Positions 42,994 through 53,709 of a DNA stretch of 64,000 nt are shown here, piece after piece (the stretch's first letter is position 1; each line of letters starts with the position of its first letter). The stretch lies in assembly GCA_035048815.1 (NCBI GenBank), contig JAUCBN010000012.1, forward strand, positions 14,418,501-14,482,500, given 5' to 3'. A model generated the notes under the pieces. That model saw only the letters and a program-made list of their open reading frames with translations, searched no databases and was not told the origin of the DNA. The stretch is from Abelmoschus esculentus. Lineage: Eukaryota; Streptophyta; Magnoliopsida; Malvales; Malvaceae. The position numbers and the translations under genes were made by a program.

Positions 42994-43112
42994 GGGGTGC
43001 AACACGAGGACTTCCCAAGAGGTCACCCATCCTAGTACTACTCTCGCCCAAGCACGCTTAACTGCGGAGTTCTGATGGGATCCGGTGCATTAGTGCTGGT
43101 ATGATCGCACCC
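42994..43112 (-). rRNA. 5S: 5S rRNA gene, copy 152 (class W)
   Basis: Only C95T; T-run of six. Among the copies closest to consensus. Confidence 0.97.
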
Positions 43113-43277
43113 GTCAAGGAATGCGCGCTGAACGTACTAATAGGATCAACGGCGCGCGATTATGACTTGCGAGACTCTTTTAACATAAAAGCACGAGGGG
43201 GGACGTACCGACAATCCGAACCAAAAATTAACTAAAAACATTAAAAAAAAATAGAGGGATAAAACCGAGTCGAAAAA

Positions 43278-43396
43278 GGGGTGCAACACGAGGACTTCCC
43301 AAGAGGTCACCCATCCTAGTACTACTCTCGCCCAAGCACGCTTAACTACGGAGTTCTGATAGGATCCGGTGCATTAGTGCTGGTATGATCGCACCC
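43278..43396 (-). rRNA. 5S: 5S rRNA gene, copy 153 (class R)
   Basis: C95T, C49T, C36T; -1 T. Confidence 0.95.
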
Positions 43397-43562
43397 ATCA
43401 AGGAATGCGCGCTGAACGTACTAATAGGATCAACGGCGCGCGATTATGACTTGCGAGACTCTTTTAACATAAAAGCACGAGGGGGGACGTACCGACAATC
43501 CGAACCAAAAATTAACTAAAAACATCAAAAAAAAAATAGAGGGATAAAACCGAGTCGAAAAA

Positions 43563-43681
43563 GGGGTGCAACACGAGGACTTCCCAGGAGGTCACCCATC
43601 CTAGTACTACTCTCGCCCAAGCATGCTTAACTACGGAGTTCTGATGGGATCCGGTGCATTAATGCTGGTATGATCACACCT
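43563..43681 (-). rRNA. 5S: 5S rRNA gene, copy 154 (class S)
   Basis: G58A, C49T, C20T, C6T, G1A. Confidence 0.94.
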
Positions 43682-43845
43682 GTCAAGGAATGCGCGCTGA
43701 ACGTACTAATAGGATCAACGGCGCGCGATTATGACTTGCGAGACTCTTTTAACATAAAAGCACGAGGGGGGACGTACCGACAATCCGAACCAAAAATTAA
43801 CTAAAAACATTAAAAAAAATAGAGGGATAAAACCGAGTCGAAAAA

Positions 43846-44000
43846 AGGGTGCAACACGAGGACTTCCCAGGAGGTCACCCATCCTAGTACTACTCTCGCC
43901 CAAGCACGCTTAATTGATCCTAGTACTACTCTCGCCCAAGCACGCTTAATTGCGGAGTTCTGATGGGATCCGGTGCATTAGTGCTGTTATGATCGCACCC
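43846..44000 (-). pseudogene. 5S: 5S rRNA pseudogene, copy 155 (class T)
   Basis: 36-bp duplication with identical arms; C119T, C14A, -1 T; lacks the C29T of copies 145 and 149. Confidence 0.9.
43881..43952 (-). repeat. 36-bp direct duplication inside copy 155
   Basis: Arms 43881-43916 and 43917-43952, identical. Confidence 0.95.
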
Positions 44001-44165
44001 ATCAAAGAATGCGGGCTGAACTTACTAATAGGATCAACGGCGCGCGATTATGACTTGCGAGACTCTTTTAACATAAAAGCACGAGGGGGGACGTACCGAC
44101 AATCCGAACCAAAAATTAACTAAAAACATTAAAAAAAAATAGAGGGATAAAACCGAGTCGAAAAA

Positions 44166-44284
44166 GGGGTGCAACACGAGGACTTCCCAAGAGGTCACCC
44201 ATCGTAGTACTACTCTCGCCCAAGCACGCTTAACTACGGAGTTCTGATAGGATCCGGTGCATTAGTGCTGGTATGATCGCACCC
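44166..44284 (-). rRNA. 5S: 5S rRNA gene, copy 156 (class R)
   Basis: C95T, G81C in box C, C49T, C36T; -1 T. Confidence 0.94.
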
Positions 44285-44450
44285 ATCAAGGAATGCGCGC
44301 TGAACGTACTAATAGGATCAACGGCGCGCGATTATGACTTGCGAGACTCTTTTAACATAAAAGCACGAGGGGGGACGTACCGACAATCCGAACCAAAAAT
44401 TAACTAAAAACATCAAAAAAAAAATAGAGGGATAAAACCGAGTCGAAAAA

Positions 44451-44569
44451 GGGGTGCAACACGAGGACTTCCCAGGAGGTCACCCATCCTAGTACTACTC
44501 TCGCCCAAGCATGCTTAACTACGGAGTTCTGATGGGATCCGGTGCATTAGTGCTGGTATGATCACACCT
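44451..44569 (-). rRNA. 5S: 5S rRNA gene, copy 157 (class S)
   Basis: G58A, C49T, C6T, G1A. Confidence 0.94.
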
Positions 44570-44733
44570 GTCAAGGAATGCGCGCTGAACGTACTAATAG
44601 GATCAACGGCGCGCGATTATGACTTGCGAGACTCTTTTAACATAAAAGCACGAGGGGGGACGTACCGACAATCCGAACCAAAAATTAACTAAAAACATTA
44701 AAAAAAATAGAGGGATAAAACCGAGTCGAAAAA

Positions 44734-44888
44734 AGGGTGCAACACGAGGACTTCCCAGGAGGTCACCCATCCTAGTACTACTCTCGCCCAAGCACGCTTA
44801 ATTGATCCTAGTACTACTCTCGCCCAAGCACGCTTAATTGCGGAGTTCTGATGGGATCCGGTGCATTAGTGCTGTTATGATCGCACCC
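44734..44888 (-). pseudogene. 5S: 5S rRNA pseudogene, copy 158 (class T)
   Basis: 36-bp duplication with identical arms; C119T, C14A, -1 T, as copy 155. Confidence 0.9.
44769..44840 (-). repeat. 36-bp direct duplication inside copy 158
   Basis: Arms 44769-44804 and 44805-44840, identical. Confidence 0.95.
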
Positions 44889-45052
44889 ATCAAAGAATGC
44901 GGGCTGAACTTACTAATAGGATCAACGGCGCGCGATTATGACTTGCGAGACTCTTTTAACATAAAAGCACGAGGGGGGACGTACCGACAATCCGAACCAA
45001 AAATTAACTAAAAACATTAAAAAAAATAGAGGGATAAAACCGAGTCGAAAAA

Positions 45053-45170
45053 AGGGTGCAACACGAGGACTTCCAGGAGGTCACCCATCCTAGTACTACT
45101 CTCGCCCAAGCACGCTTAACTGCGGAGTTTTGATGGGATCCGGTGCATTAGTGCTGGTATGATCGCACCC
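45053..45170 (-). rRNA. 5S: 5S rRNA gene, copy 159 (class U, 1-nt deletion)
   Basis: Deletion in GGG 97-99; C119T, G41A. Confidence 0.92.
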
Positions 45171-45334
45171 GTCAAGGAATGCGCGCTGAACGTACTAATA
45201 GGATCAAGGGCGCGCGATTATGACTTGCGAGACTCTTTTAACATAAAAGCACGAGGGGGGACGTACCGACAATCCGAACCAAAAATTAACGAAAAACATT
45301 AAAAAAAATAGAGGGATAAAACCGAGTCGAAAAA

Positions 45335-45453
45335 GGGGTGCAACACGAGGACTTCCCAAGAGGTCACCCATCCTAGTACTACTCTCGCCCAAGAACGCTT
45401 AACTACGGAGTTCTGATAGGATCCGGTGCATTAGTGCTGGTATGATCGCACCC
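45335..45453 (-). rRNA. 5S: 5S rRNA gene, copy 160 (class R, V/R chimeric unit)
   Basis: C95T, G60T, C49T, C36T; -1 T. The spacer on its 3' side has the AACGAAAAAC variant that otherwise accompanies class V, so the unit joins V spacer to R gene. Confidence 0.94.
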
Positions 45454-45619
45454 ATCAAGGAATGCGCGCTGAACGTACTAATAGGATCAACGGCGCGCGA
45501 TTATGACTTGCGAGACTCTTTTAACATAAAAGCACGAGGGGGGACGTACCGACAATCCGAACCAAAAATTAACTAAAAACATCAAAAAAAAAATAGAGGG
45601 ATAAAACCGAGTCGAAAAA

Positions 45620-45738
45620 GGGGTGCAACACGAGGACTTCCCAGGAGGTCACCCATCCTAGTACTACTCTCGCCCAAGCATGCTTAACTACGGAGTTCTG
45701 ATGGGATCCGGTGCATTAGTGCTGGTATGATCACACCT
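45620..45738 (-). rRNA. 5S: 5S rRNA gene, copy 161 (class S)
   Basis: G58A, C49T, C6T, G1A. Confidence 0.94.
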
Positions 45739-45902
45739 GTCAAGGAATGCGCGCTGAACGTACTAATAGGATCAACGGCGCGCGATTATGACTTGCGAGA
45801 CTCTTTTAACATAAAAGCACGAGGGGGGACGTACCGACAATCCGAACCAAAAATTAACTAAAAACATTAAAAAAAATAGAGGGATAAAACCGAGTCGAAA
45901 AA

Positions 45903-46057
45903 AGGGTGCAACACGAGGACTTCCCAGGAGGTCACCCATCCTAGTACTACTCTCGCCCAAGCACGCTTAATTGATCCTAGTACTACTCTCGCCCAAGCAC
46001 GCTTAATTGCGGAGTTCTGATGGGATCCGGTGCATTAGTGCTGTTATGATCGCACCC
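45903..46057 (-). pseudogene. 5S: 5S rRNA pseudogene, copy 162 (class T)
   Basis: 36-bp duplication with identical arms; C119T, C14A, -1 T. Fifth and last class T copy. Confidence 0.9.
45938..46009 (-). repeat. 36-bp direct duplication inside copy 162
   Basis: Arms 45938-45973 and 45974-46009, identical. Confidence 0.95.
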
Positions 46058-46221
46058 ATCAAAGAATGCGGGCTGAACTTACTAATAGGATCAACGGCGC
46101 GCGATTATGACTTGCGAGACTCTTTTAACATAAAAGCACGAGGGGGGACGTACCGACAATCCGAACCAAAAATTAACTAAAAACATTAAAAAAAATAGAG
46201 GGATAAAACCGAGTCGAAAAA

Positions 46222-46339
46222 AGGGTGCAACACGAGGACTTCCAGGAGGTCACCCATCCTAGTACTACTCTCGCCCAAGCACGCTTAACTGCGGAGTTTT
46301 GATGGGATCCGGTGCATTAGTGCTGGTATGATCGCACCC
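46222..46339 (-). rRNA. 5S: 5S rRNA gene, copy 163 (class U, 1-nt deletion)
   Basis: Deletion in GGG 97-99; C119T, G41A. Confidence 0.92.
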
Positions 46340-46504
46340 GTCAAGGAATGCGCGCTGAACGTACTAATAGGATCAACGGCGCGCGATTATGACTTGCGAG
46401 ACTCTTTTAACATAAAAGCACGAGGGGGGACGTACCGACAATCCGAACCAAAAATTAACGAAAAACATTAAAAAAAAATAGAGGGATAAAACCGAGTCGA
46501 AAAA

Positions 46505-46623
46505 GGGGTGCAACACGAGGACTTCCCAGGAGGTCACCCATCCTAGTACTACTCTCGCCCAAGCACGCTTAATTGTGGAGTTCTAATGGGATCCGGTGCA
46601 TTAGTGCTGGTATGATCGCACCC
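46505..46623 (-). rRNA. 5S: 5S rRNA gene, copy 164 (class V)
   Basis: G51A, G48A, C39T; -1 C retained, unlike copies 147 and 151. Confidence 0.94.
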
Positions 46624-46788
46624 GTTAAGGAATGCGCGCTGAACGTACTAATAGGATCAACGGCGCGCGATTATGACTTGCGAGACTCTTTTAACATAAA
46701 AGCACGAGGGGGGACGTACCGACAATCCGAACCAAAAATTATCTAAAAACATTAAAAAAAGATAGAGGGATAAAACCGAGTCAAAAAA

Positions 46789-46907
46789 GGGGTGCAACAC
46801 GAGGACTTCCCAAGAGGTCACCCATCCTAGTACAACTCTCGCCCAAGCACGCTTAACTGCGGAGTTCTGATGGGATCCGGTGCATTAGTGCTGGTATGAT
46901 CGCACCC
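46789..46907 (-). rRNA. 5S: 5S rRNA gene, copy 165 (class W)
   Basis: C95T, A74T. Confidence 0.95.
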
Positions 46908-47072
46908 GTCAAGGAATGCGCGCTGAACGTACTAATAGGATCAACGGCGCGCGATTATGACTTGCGAGACTCTTTTAACATAAAAGCACGAGGGGGGACG
47001 TACCGACAATCCGAACCAAAAATTAACTAAAAACCTTAAAAAAAAATAGAGGGATAAAACCGAGTCGAAAAA

Positions 47073-47191
47073 GGGGTGCAACACGAGGACTTCCCAGGAG
47101 GTCACCCATACTAGTACTACTCTCGCCGAAGCACGCTTAACTGCGAAGTTCTGATGGGATCCGGTGCATTAGTGCTGGTATGATCGCACCC
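47073..47191 (-). rRNA. 5S: 5S rRNA gene, copy 166
   Basis: G82T (box C), G64C (box A), C46T. Confidence 0.94.
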
Positions 47192-47357
47192 GTCAAGGAA
47201 TGCGCGCTGAACGTACTAATAGGATCAACGGCGCGCGATTATTACTTGCGAGACTCTTTTAACATAAAAGCACGAGGGGGGACGTACCGACAATCCGAAC
47301 CAAAAATTAACTAAAAACATTAAAAAAAAAATAGAGGGATAAATCCGAGTCGAAAAA

Positions 47358-47476
47358 GGGGTGCAACACGAGGACTTCCCAGGAGGTCACCCATCCTAGT
47401 ACTACTCTCGCACAAGCACGCTTAACTGCGGTGTTCTGATGGGATCCGGTGCATTAGTGCTGGTATGATCGCACCC
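47358..47476 (-). rRNA. 5S: 5S rRNA gene, copy 167
   Basis: G65T, T45A. Confidence 0.95.
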
Positions 47477-47640
47477 GTCAAGGAATGCGCGCTGAACGTA
47501 CTAATAGGATCAACGGCGCGCGATTATGACTTGCAAGACTCTTTTAACATGAAAGCACGAGGGGGGACGTACCGACAATACGAACCAAAAATTAACTAAA
47601 AACATTAAAAAATATAGAGGGATAAAACCGAGTCGAAAAA

Positions 47641-47759
47641 GGTGTGCAACACGAGGACTTCCCAGGAGGTCACCCATCCTAGTACTACTCTCGCCCAAGC
47701 ACGCTTCACTGCGGAGTTCTGATAGGATCCGGTGCATTAGTGCTGGTATGATCGCACCC
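47641..47759 (-). rRNA. 5S: 5S rRNA gene, copy 168
   Basis: C117A (mismatch with G2), T53G, C36T. Confidence 0.94.
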
Positions 47760-47923
47760 GTCAAGGAATGCGCGCTGAACGTACTAATAGGATCAACGGC
47801 GCGCGATTATGACTTGCGAGACTCTTTTAACATAAAAGCACGAGGGGGGACGTACCGACAATCCGAACCAAAAATTAACTAAAAACATTAAAAAAAATAG
47901 AGGGATAAAACCGAGTCGAAAAA

Positions 47924-48042
47924 GGGGTGCAACACGAGGACTTCCCAGGAGGTCACCCATCCTAGTACTACTCTCGCCCAAGCACGCTTCACTGCGGAGT
48001 TCTGATGGGATCCGGTGCATTAGTGCTCGTATGATCGCACCC
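47924..48042 (-). rRNA. 5S: 5S rRNA gene, copy 169
   Basis: T53G, C15G. Same pair as copies 174 and 178. Confidence 0.95.
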
Positions 48043-48206
48043 GTCAAGGAATGCGCGCTGAACGTACTAATAGGATCAACGGCGCGCGATTATGACTTGC
48101 GAGACTCTTTTAACATAAAAGCACGAGGGGGGACGTACCGACAATCCGAACCAAAAATTAACTAAAAACATTAAAAAAAATAGAGGGATAAAACCGAGTC
48201 GAAAAA

Positions 48207-48325
48207 GGGGAACAACACGAGGACCTCCCAGGAGGTCACCCATCCTAGTACTACTCTCGCCCAAGCACGATTCACTGCGGAGTTCTGATGGGATCCGGTG
48301 CATTAGTGCTGGTATGATCGCACCC
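48207..48325 (-). rRNA. 5S: 5S rRNA gene, copy 170
   Basis: A115T and C114T in helix I, A101G, G56T, T53G. Confidence 0.93.
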
Positions 48326-48489
48326 GTCAAGGAATGCGCGCTGAACGTACTAATAGGATCAACGGCGCGCGATTATGACTTGCGAGACTCTTTTAACATA
48401 AAAGCACGAGGGGGGACGTACCGACAATCCGAACCAAAAATTAACTAAAAACATTAAAAAAAATAGAGGGATAAAACCGAGTCGAAAAA

Positions 48490-48608
48490 AGGGTGCAACA
48501 CGAGGACTTCCCAGGTGGTCACCCATCCTAGTACTACTCTCGCCCAAGCACGCTTCACTGCGGAGTTCTGATGGGATCCGGTGCATTAGTGCTGGTATGA
48601 TCGCACCC
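48490..48608 (-). rRNA. 5S: 5S rRNA gene, copy 171
   Basis: C119T, T93A in box C, T53G. Confidence 0.94.
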
Positions 48609-48756
48609 GTCAAGGAATGCGCGCTGAACGTACTAATAGGATCAACGGCGCGCGATTATGACTTGCGAGACTCTTTTAACATAAAAGCACGAGGGGGGAT
48701 GTACCGACAATCCGAACCAAAAATTAACTAAAATCATTAAAAAAAAATAGAGGGAT

Positions 48757-48762
48757 AAAACC
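48757..48762 (-). terminator. Relocated weak terminator of copy 172
   Basis: TTTT preceded by GG in the RNA sense. Normally the second T-run of the spacer, it is brought next to the gene by the deletion. Confidence 0.7.
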
Positions 48763-48880
48763 GGGTGCAACACGAGGACTTCCCAGAAGGTCACCCATCC
48801 TAGTACTACTCTCGCCCAAGCACACTTAACTGCGGAGTTCTGATGGGATCCGGTGCTTTTGTGCTGGTATGATCGCACCC
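48763..48880 (-). rRNA. 5S: 5S rRNA gene, copy 172 (terminator deleted)
   Basis: A deletion of about 12 bp removes the T5 run right after the gene; the unit is only 273 bp from the previous one. Gene changes: C94T, C57T, T24A, T21A. The secondary TTTT (48757-48760) now lies 2 nt past the gene end and may replace the lost stop. Confidence 0.93.
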
Positions 48881-49044
48881 GTCAAGGAATGCGCGCTGAA
48901 CGTACTAATAGGATCAACGGCGCGCGATTATGACTTGCGAGACTCTTTTAACATAAAAGCACGAGGGGGGACGTACCGACAATCCGAACAAAAAATTAAC
49001 TAAAAACATTAAAAAAAATAGAGGGATAAAACCGAGTCGAAAAA

Positions 49045-49163
49045 GGGGTGCAACACGAGAACTTCCCAGGAGGTCACCCATCCTAGTACTACTCTCGCCC
49101 AAGCACGCTTAACTGCAAAGTTCTGATGGGATCCGGTGCATTAGTGCTGGTATGATCGCACCC
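49045..49163 (-). rRNA. 5S: 5S rRNA gene, copy 173
   Basis: C104T, C47T, C46T, as copy 180. Confidence 0.95.
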
Positions 49164-49329
49164 GTCAAGGAATGCGCGCTGAACGTACTAATAGGATCAA
49201 CGGCGCGCGATTATGACTTGCGAGACTCTTTTAACATAAAAGCACGAGGGGGGACGTACCGACAATCCGAACCAAAAATTAACTAAAAACATTAAAAAAA
49301 AAATAGAGGGATAAATCCGAGTCGAAAAA

Positions 49330-49448
49330 GGGGTGCAACACGAGGACTTCCCAGGAGGTCACCCATCCTAGTACTACTCTCGCCCAAGCACGCTTCACTG
49401 CGGAGTTCTGATGGGATCCGGTGCATTAGTGCTCGTATGATCGCACCC
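49330..49448 (-). rRNA. 5S: 5S rRNA gene, copy 174
   Basis: T53G, C15G. Confidence 0.95.
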
Positions 49449-49613
49449 GTCAAGGAATGCGCGCTGAACGTACTAATAGGATCAACGGCGCGCGATTATG
49501 ACTTGCGAGACTCTTTTAACATAAAAGCACAAGGGGGGACGTACCGACAATCCGAACCAAAAATTAACTAAAAACATTAAAAAAAAATAGAGGGATAAAA
49601 CCGAGCCGAAAAA

Positions 49614-49732
49614 GGGGAACAACACGAGGACTTCCCAGGAGGTCACCCATCCTAGTACTACTCTCGCCCAAGCACGCTTCACTGCGGAGTTCTGATGGGA
49701 TCCGGTGCATTAGTGCTGGTATGATCGCACCC
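49614..49732 (-). rRNA. 5S: 5S rRNA gene, copy 175
   Basis: A115T and C114T in helix I, T53G. Related to copy 170. Confidence 0.93.
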
Positions 49733-49897
49733 GTCAAGGAAATCGCGCTGAACGTACTAATAGGATCCACGGCGCGCGATTATGACTTGCGAGACTCTTT
49801 TAACATAAAAGCACGAGGGGGGACGTACCGACAATCCGAACCAAAAATTAACTAAAATCATTAAAAAAAAATAAAGGGATAAAACCGAGTCGAAAAA

Positions 49898-50016
49898 GGG
49901 GTGCAACACGAGGACTTCCCAGGAGGTCACCCATCCTAGTACTACTCTCGCCCACGCACGCTTAAATGCGGAGTTCTGATGGGATCCGGTGCATTAGTGC
50001 TGGTATGATCGCACCC
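49898..50016 (-). rRNA. 5S: 5S rRNA gene, copy 176
   Basis: T62G and G51T in box A. Confidence 0.94.
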
Positions 50017-50181
50017 GTCAAGGAATGCGCGCTGAACGTACTAATAGGATCAACGGCCCGCGATTATGACTTGCGAGACTCTTTTAACATAAAAGCACGA
50101 GGGGGGACGTACCGACAATCCGAACCAACAATTAACTAAAAACATTAAAAAAAAATAGAGGGATAAAACCGAGTCGAAAAA

Positions 50182-50300
50182 GGGATGCAACACGAGGACT
50201 TCCCAGGAGGTCACCCATCCTAGGACTACTCTCGCCCAAGCACGCTTAATTGCGGAGTTCTGATGAGATCCGGTGCATTAGTGCTGGTATGATCGCACCC
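50182..50300 (-). rRNA. 5S: 5S rRNA gene, copy 177 (class Z)
   Basis: C116T (G3-U wobble), A77C, G51A, C35T. Confidence 0.94.
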
Positions 50301-50465
50301 GTCAAGGAATGCGCGCTGAACGTACTAATAGGATCAACGGCGCGCGATTATGACTTGCGAGACTCTTTTAACATAAAAGCACGAGGGGGGACGTACCGAC
50401 AATCCGAACCAAAAATTAACTAAAATCATTAAAAAAAAATAGAGGGATAAAACCGAGTCGAAAAA

Positions 50466-50584
50466 GGGGTGCAACACGAGGACTTCCCAGGAGGTCACCC
50501 ATCCTAGTACTACTCTCGCCCAAGCACGCTTCACTGCGGAGTTCTGATGGGATCCGGTGCATTAGTGCTCGTATGATCGCACCC
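50466..50584 (-). rRNA. 5S: 5S rRNA gene, copy 178
   Basis: T53G, C15G. Confidence 0.95.
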
Positions 50585-50749
50585 GTCAAGGAATGCGCGC
50601 TGAACGTACTAATAGGATCAACGGCGCGCGATTATGACTTGCGAGACTCTTTTAACATAAAAGCACGAGGGGGGACGTACCGACAATCCGAACCAAAAAT
50701 TAACTAAAAACATTAAAAAAAAATAGAGGGATAAAACCGAGTCGAAAAA

Positions 50750-50868
50750 GGGGTGCAACACGAGGACTTCCCAGGAGGTCACCCATCCTAGTACTACTCT
50801 CGCCAAAGCACGCTTCACTGCGGAGTTCTGATGGGATCCGGTGCATTAGTGCTGGTATGATCGCACCC
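50750..50868 (-). rRNA. 5S: 5S rRNA gene, copy 179
   Basis: G64T and T53G in box A; -1 T. Confidence 0.94.
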
Positions 50869-51032
50869 ATCAAGGAATGCGCGCTGAACGTACTAATAGG
50901 ATCAACGGCGCGCGATTATGACTTGCGAGACTCTTTTAACATAAAAGCACGAGGGGGGACGTACCGACAATCCGAACCAAAAATTAACTAAAAACATTAA
51001 AAAAAATTGAGGGATAAAACCGAGTCGAAAAA

Positions 51033-51151
51033 GGGGTGCAACACGAGAACTTCCCAGGAGGTCACCCATCCTAGTACTACTCTCGCCCAAGCACGCTTAA
51101 CTGCAAAGTTCTGATGGGATCCGGTGCATTAGTGCTGGTATGATCGCACCC
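51033..51151 (-). rRNA. 5S: 5S rRNA gene, copy 180
   Basis: C104T, C47T, C46T. Confidence 0.95.
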
Positions 51152-51318
51152 GTCAAGGAATGCGCGCTGAACGTACTAATAGGATCAACGGCGCGCGATT
51201 ATGACTTGCGAGACTCTTTTAACATAAAAGCACGAGGGGGGACGTACCGACAATCCGAACCAAAAATTAACTAAAAACATTAAAAAAAAAAATAGAGGGA
51301 TAAAACCGAGTCGAAAAA

Positions 51319-51437
51319 GGGGTGCAACACGAGGACTTCCCAGGAGGTCACCCTTCCTAGTACTACTCTCGCCCAAGCACGCTTAACTGCAGAGTTCTGA
51401 TGGGATCCGGTGCATTAGTGCTGGTATGATCGCACCC
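51319..51437 (-). rRNA. 5S: 5S rRNA gene, copy 181
   Basis: T84A in box C, C47T. Confidence 0.94.
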
Positions 51438-51603
51438 GTCAAGGAATGCGCGCTGAACGTACTAATAGGATCAACGGCGCGCGATTATGACTTGCGAGAC
51501 TCTTTTAACATAAAAGCACGAGGGGGGACGTACCGACAATCCGAACCAAAAATTAAATAAAAACATTAAAAAAAAAATAGAGGGATAAAACCGAGTCGAA
51601 AAA

Positions 51604-51722
51604 GGGATGCAACACGAGGACTTCCCAGGAGGTCACCCATCCTAGGACTACTCTCGCCCAAGCACGCTTAATTGCGGAGTTCTGATGGGATCCGGTGCAT
51701 TAGTGCTGGTATGATCGCACCC
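51604..51722 (-). rRNA. 5S: 5S rRNA gene, copy 182 (class Z)
   Basis: C116T, A77C, G51A. Confidence 0.94.
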
Positions 51723-51888
51723 GTCAAGGAATGCGCGCTGAACGTACTAATAGGATCAACGGCGCGCGATTATGACTTGCGAGACTCTTTTAACATAAAA
51801 GCACGAGGGGGGACGTACCGACAATCCGAACCAAAAATTAACTAAAAACATTATAAAAAAAAATAGAGGATAAAACCGAGTCGAAAAA

Positions 51889-52007
51889 GGGGTGCAAAAC
51901 AAGGACTTCCCAGGAGGTCACCCATCCTAGTACTACTCTCGCCCAAGCACGCTTCACTGCGGAGTTCTGATGGGATCCGGTGCATTAGTGCTAGTATGAT
52001 CGCACCC
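51889..52007 (-). rRNA. 5S: 5S rRNA gene, copy 183
   Basis: G110T, C107T, T53G, C15T. Confidence 0.94.
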
Positions 52008-52171
52008 GTCAAGGAATGCGCGCTGAACGTACTAATAGGATCAACGGCGCACGATTATGACTTGCGAGACTCTTTTAACATAAAAGCACGAGGGGGGACG
52101 TACCGACAATCCGAACCAAAAATTAACTAAAAACATTAAAAAAAATAGAGGGATAAAACCGAGTCGAAAAA

Positions 52172-52290
52172 GGGGTGCAACACGAGGACTTCCCACGAGG
52201 TCACCCATCCTAGTACTACTCTCGCCCAAGCACGCTTAACTACGGAGTTCTGATAGGATCCGGTGCATTAGTGCTGGTATGATCGCACCC
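52172..52290 (-). rRNA. 5S: 5S rRNA gene, copy 184 (R-like)
   Basis: C95G, C49T, C36T; -1 T. Confidence 0.94.
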
Positions 52291-52455
52291 ATCAAGAAAT
52301 GCGCGCTGAACGTACTAATAGGATCAACGGCGCGCGATTATGACTTGCGAGACTCTTTTAACATAAAAGCACGAGGGGGGACGTACCGACAATCCGAACC
52401 AAAAATTAACTAAAAACATTAAAAAAAAATAGAGGGATAAAACCGAGTCGTAAAA

Positions 52456-52574
52456 GGGGTGTAACACGAGGACTTCCCAGGAGGTCACCCATCCTAGTAC
52501 TACTCTCGCCCAAGCACGCTTAATTGCGGAGTTCTGATGAGATCCGGTGCATTAGTACTGGTATGATCGCACCC
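52456..52574 (-). rRNA. 5S: 5S rRNA gene, copy 185 (shortened T-run)
   Basis: G113A (helix I), G51A, C35T, C18T. The T-run after the gene is TTTT then A (52452-52455). Confidence 0.93.
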
Positions 52575-52739
52575 GTCAAGGAATGCGCGCTGAACGTACT
52601 AATAGGATCAACGGCGCGCGATTATGACTTGCGAGACTCTTTTAACATAAAAGCACGAGGGGGGACGTACCGACAATCCGAACCAAAAATTAACTAAAAA
52701 CATTAAAAAAAAATAGAGGGACAAAACCGAGTCGAAAAA

Positions 52740-52858
52740 GAGGTGCAACACGAGGACTTCCCTGGAGGTCACCCATCCTAGTACTACTCTCGCCCAAGCA
52801 CGCTTAACTGCGGAGTTCTGATGGGATCCGGTGCATTAGTGCTGGTATGATCGCACCC
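52740..52858 (-). rRNA. 5S: 5S rRNA gene, copy 186
   Basis: C118T, T96A; boxes A and IE intact. Confidence 0.95.
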
Positions 52859-53024
52859 GTCAAGGAATGCGCGCTGAACGTACTAATAGGATCAACGGCG
52901 CGCGATTATGACTTGCGAGACTCTTTTAATATAAAAGCACGAGGGGGGACGTACCGACAATCCGAAAAAAAGATTAACTAAAAACATTAAAAAAAAAATA
53001 GAGGGATAAAACCGAGTCGAAAAA

Positions 53025-53143
53025 GGGGTGCAACACGAGGACTTCCCAAGAGGTCACCCATCCTAGTACTACTCTCGCCCAAGCACGCTAAACTGCGGAG
53101 TTCTGATGGGATCCGGTGCATTAGTGCTGGTATGATCGCACCC
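53025..53143 (-). rRNA. 5S: 5S rRNA gene, copy 187
   Basis: C95T, A54T in box A. Confidence 0.94.
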
Positions 53144-53307
53144 GTCAAGGAATGCGCGCTGAACGTACTAATAGGATCAACGGCGCGCGATTATGACTTG
53201 CGAGACTCTTTTAACATAAAAGCACGAGGGGGGACGTACCGACAATCCGAACCAAAAATTAACTAAAAATATTAAAAAAAATAGAGGGATAAAACCGAGT
53301 CGAAAAA

Positions 53308-53426
53308 GGGGTGCAACACGAGGACTTCCCAGGAGGTCACCCATCCTAATACTACTCTCGCCCAAGCTCGCTTAACTGCGGAGTTCTGATGGGATCCGGT
53401 GCATTAGTGCTGGTATGATCGCACCC
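53308..53426 (-). rRNA. 5S: 5S rRNA gene, copy 188
   Basis: C78T, T59A in box A. Confidence 0.94.
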
Positions 53427-53590
53427 GTCAAGGAATGCGCGCTGAACGTACTAATAGGATCAACGGCCCGCGATTATGACTTGCGAGACTCTTTTAACAT
53501 AAAAGCACGAGGGGGGACGTACCGACAATCCGAACCAAAAATTAACTAAAAACATTAAAAAAAATAGAGGGATAAAACCGAGTCGAAAAA

Positions 53591-53709
53591 GGGGTGCAAC
53601 ACGAGGACTTCCCAAGAGGTCACCCATCCTAGTACTACTCTCGCCCAAGCACGCTTAATTGCGGAGTTCTGATGGGATCCGGTGCATTAGTGCTGGTATG
53701 ATCGCACCC
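53591..53709 (-). rRNA. 5S: 5S rRNA gene, copy 189
   Basis: C95T, G51A. Confidence 0.95.

Larger units (their letters stand above)
40371..46907 (-). repeat. Higher-order repeat with internally duplicated 5S copies, classes R-W (copies 143-165)
   Basis: Classes: R (C95T, C49T, C36T, -1T), S (G58A, C49T, C6T, G1A), T (36-bp internal duplication), U (1-nt deletion in the GGG at 97-99, plus G41A), V (G51A, G48A, C39T), W (C95T). The full order R-S-T-U-V-W occurs as copies 143-148. Later blocks are shortened: T-U-V-W-R-S-T, R-S-T-U, R-S-T-U-V-W. One R copy (160) has the spacer mark of V, a recombination scar. Confidence 0.88.

Noticed and set aside
40939..46057. The 36-bp duplication as a separate small RNA gene
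   Set aside because: It lies wholly inside a 5S copy, is an exact copy of the adjoining gene segment and has no promoter or terminator of its own.
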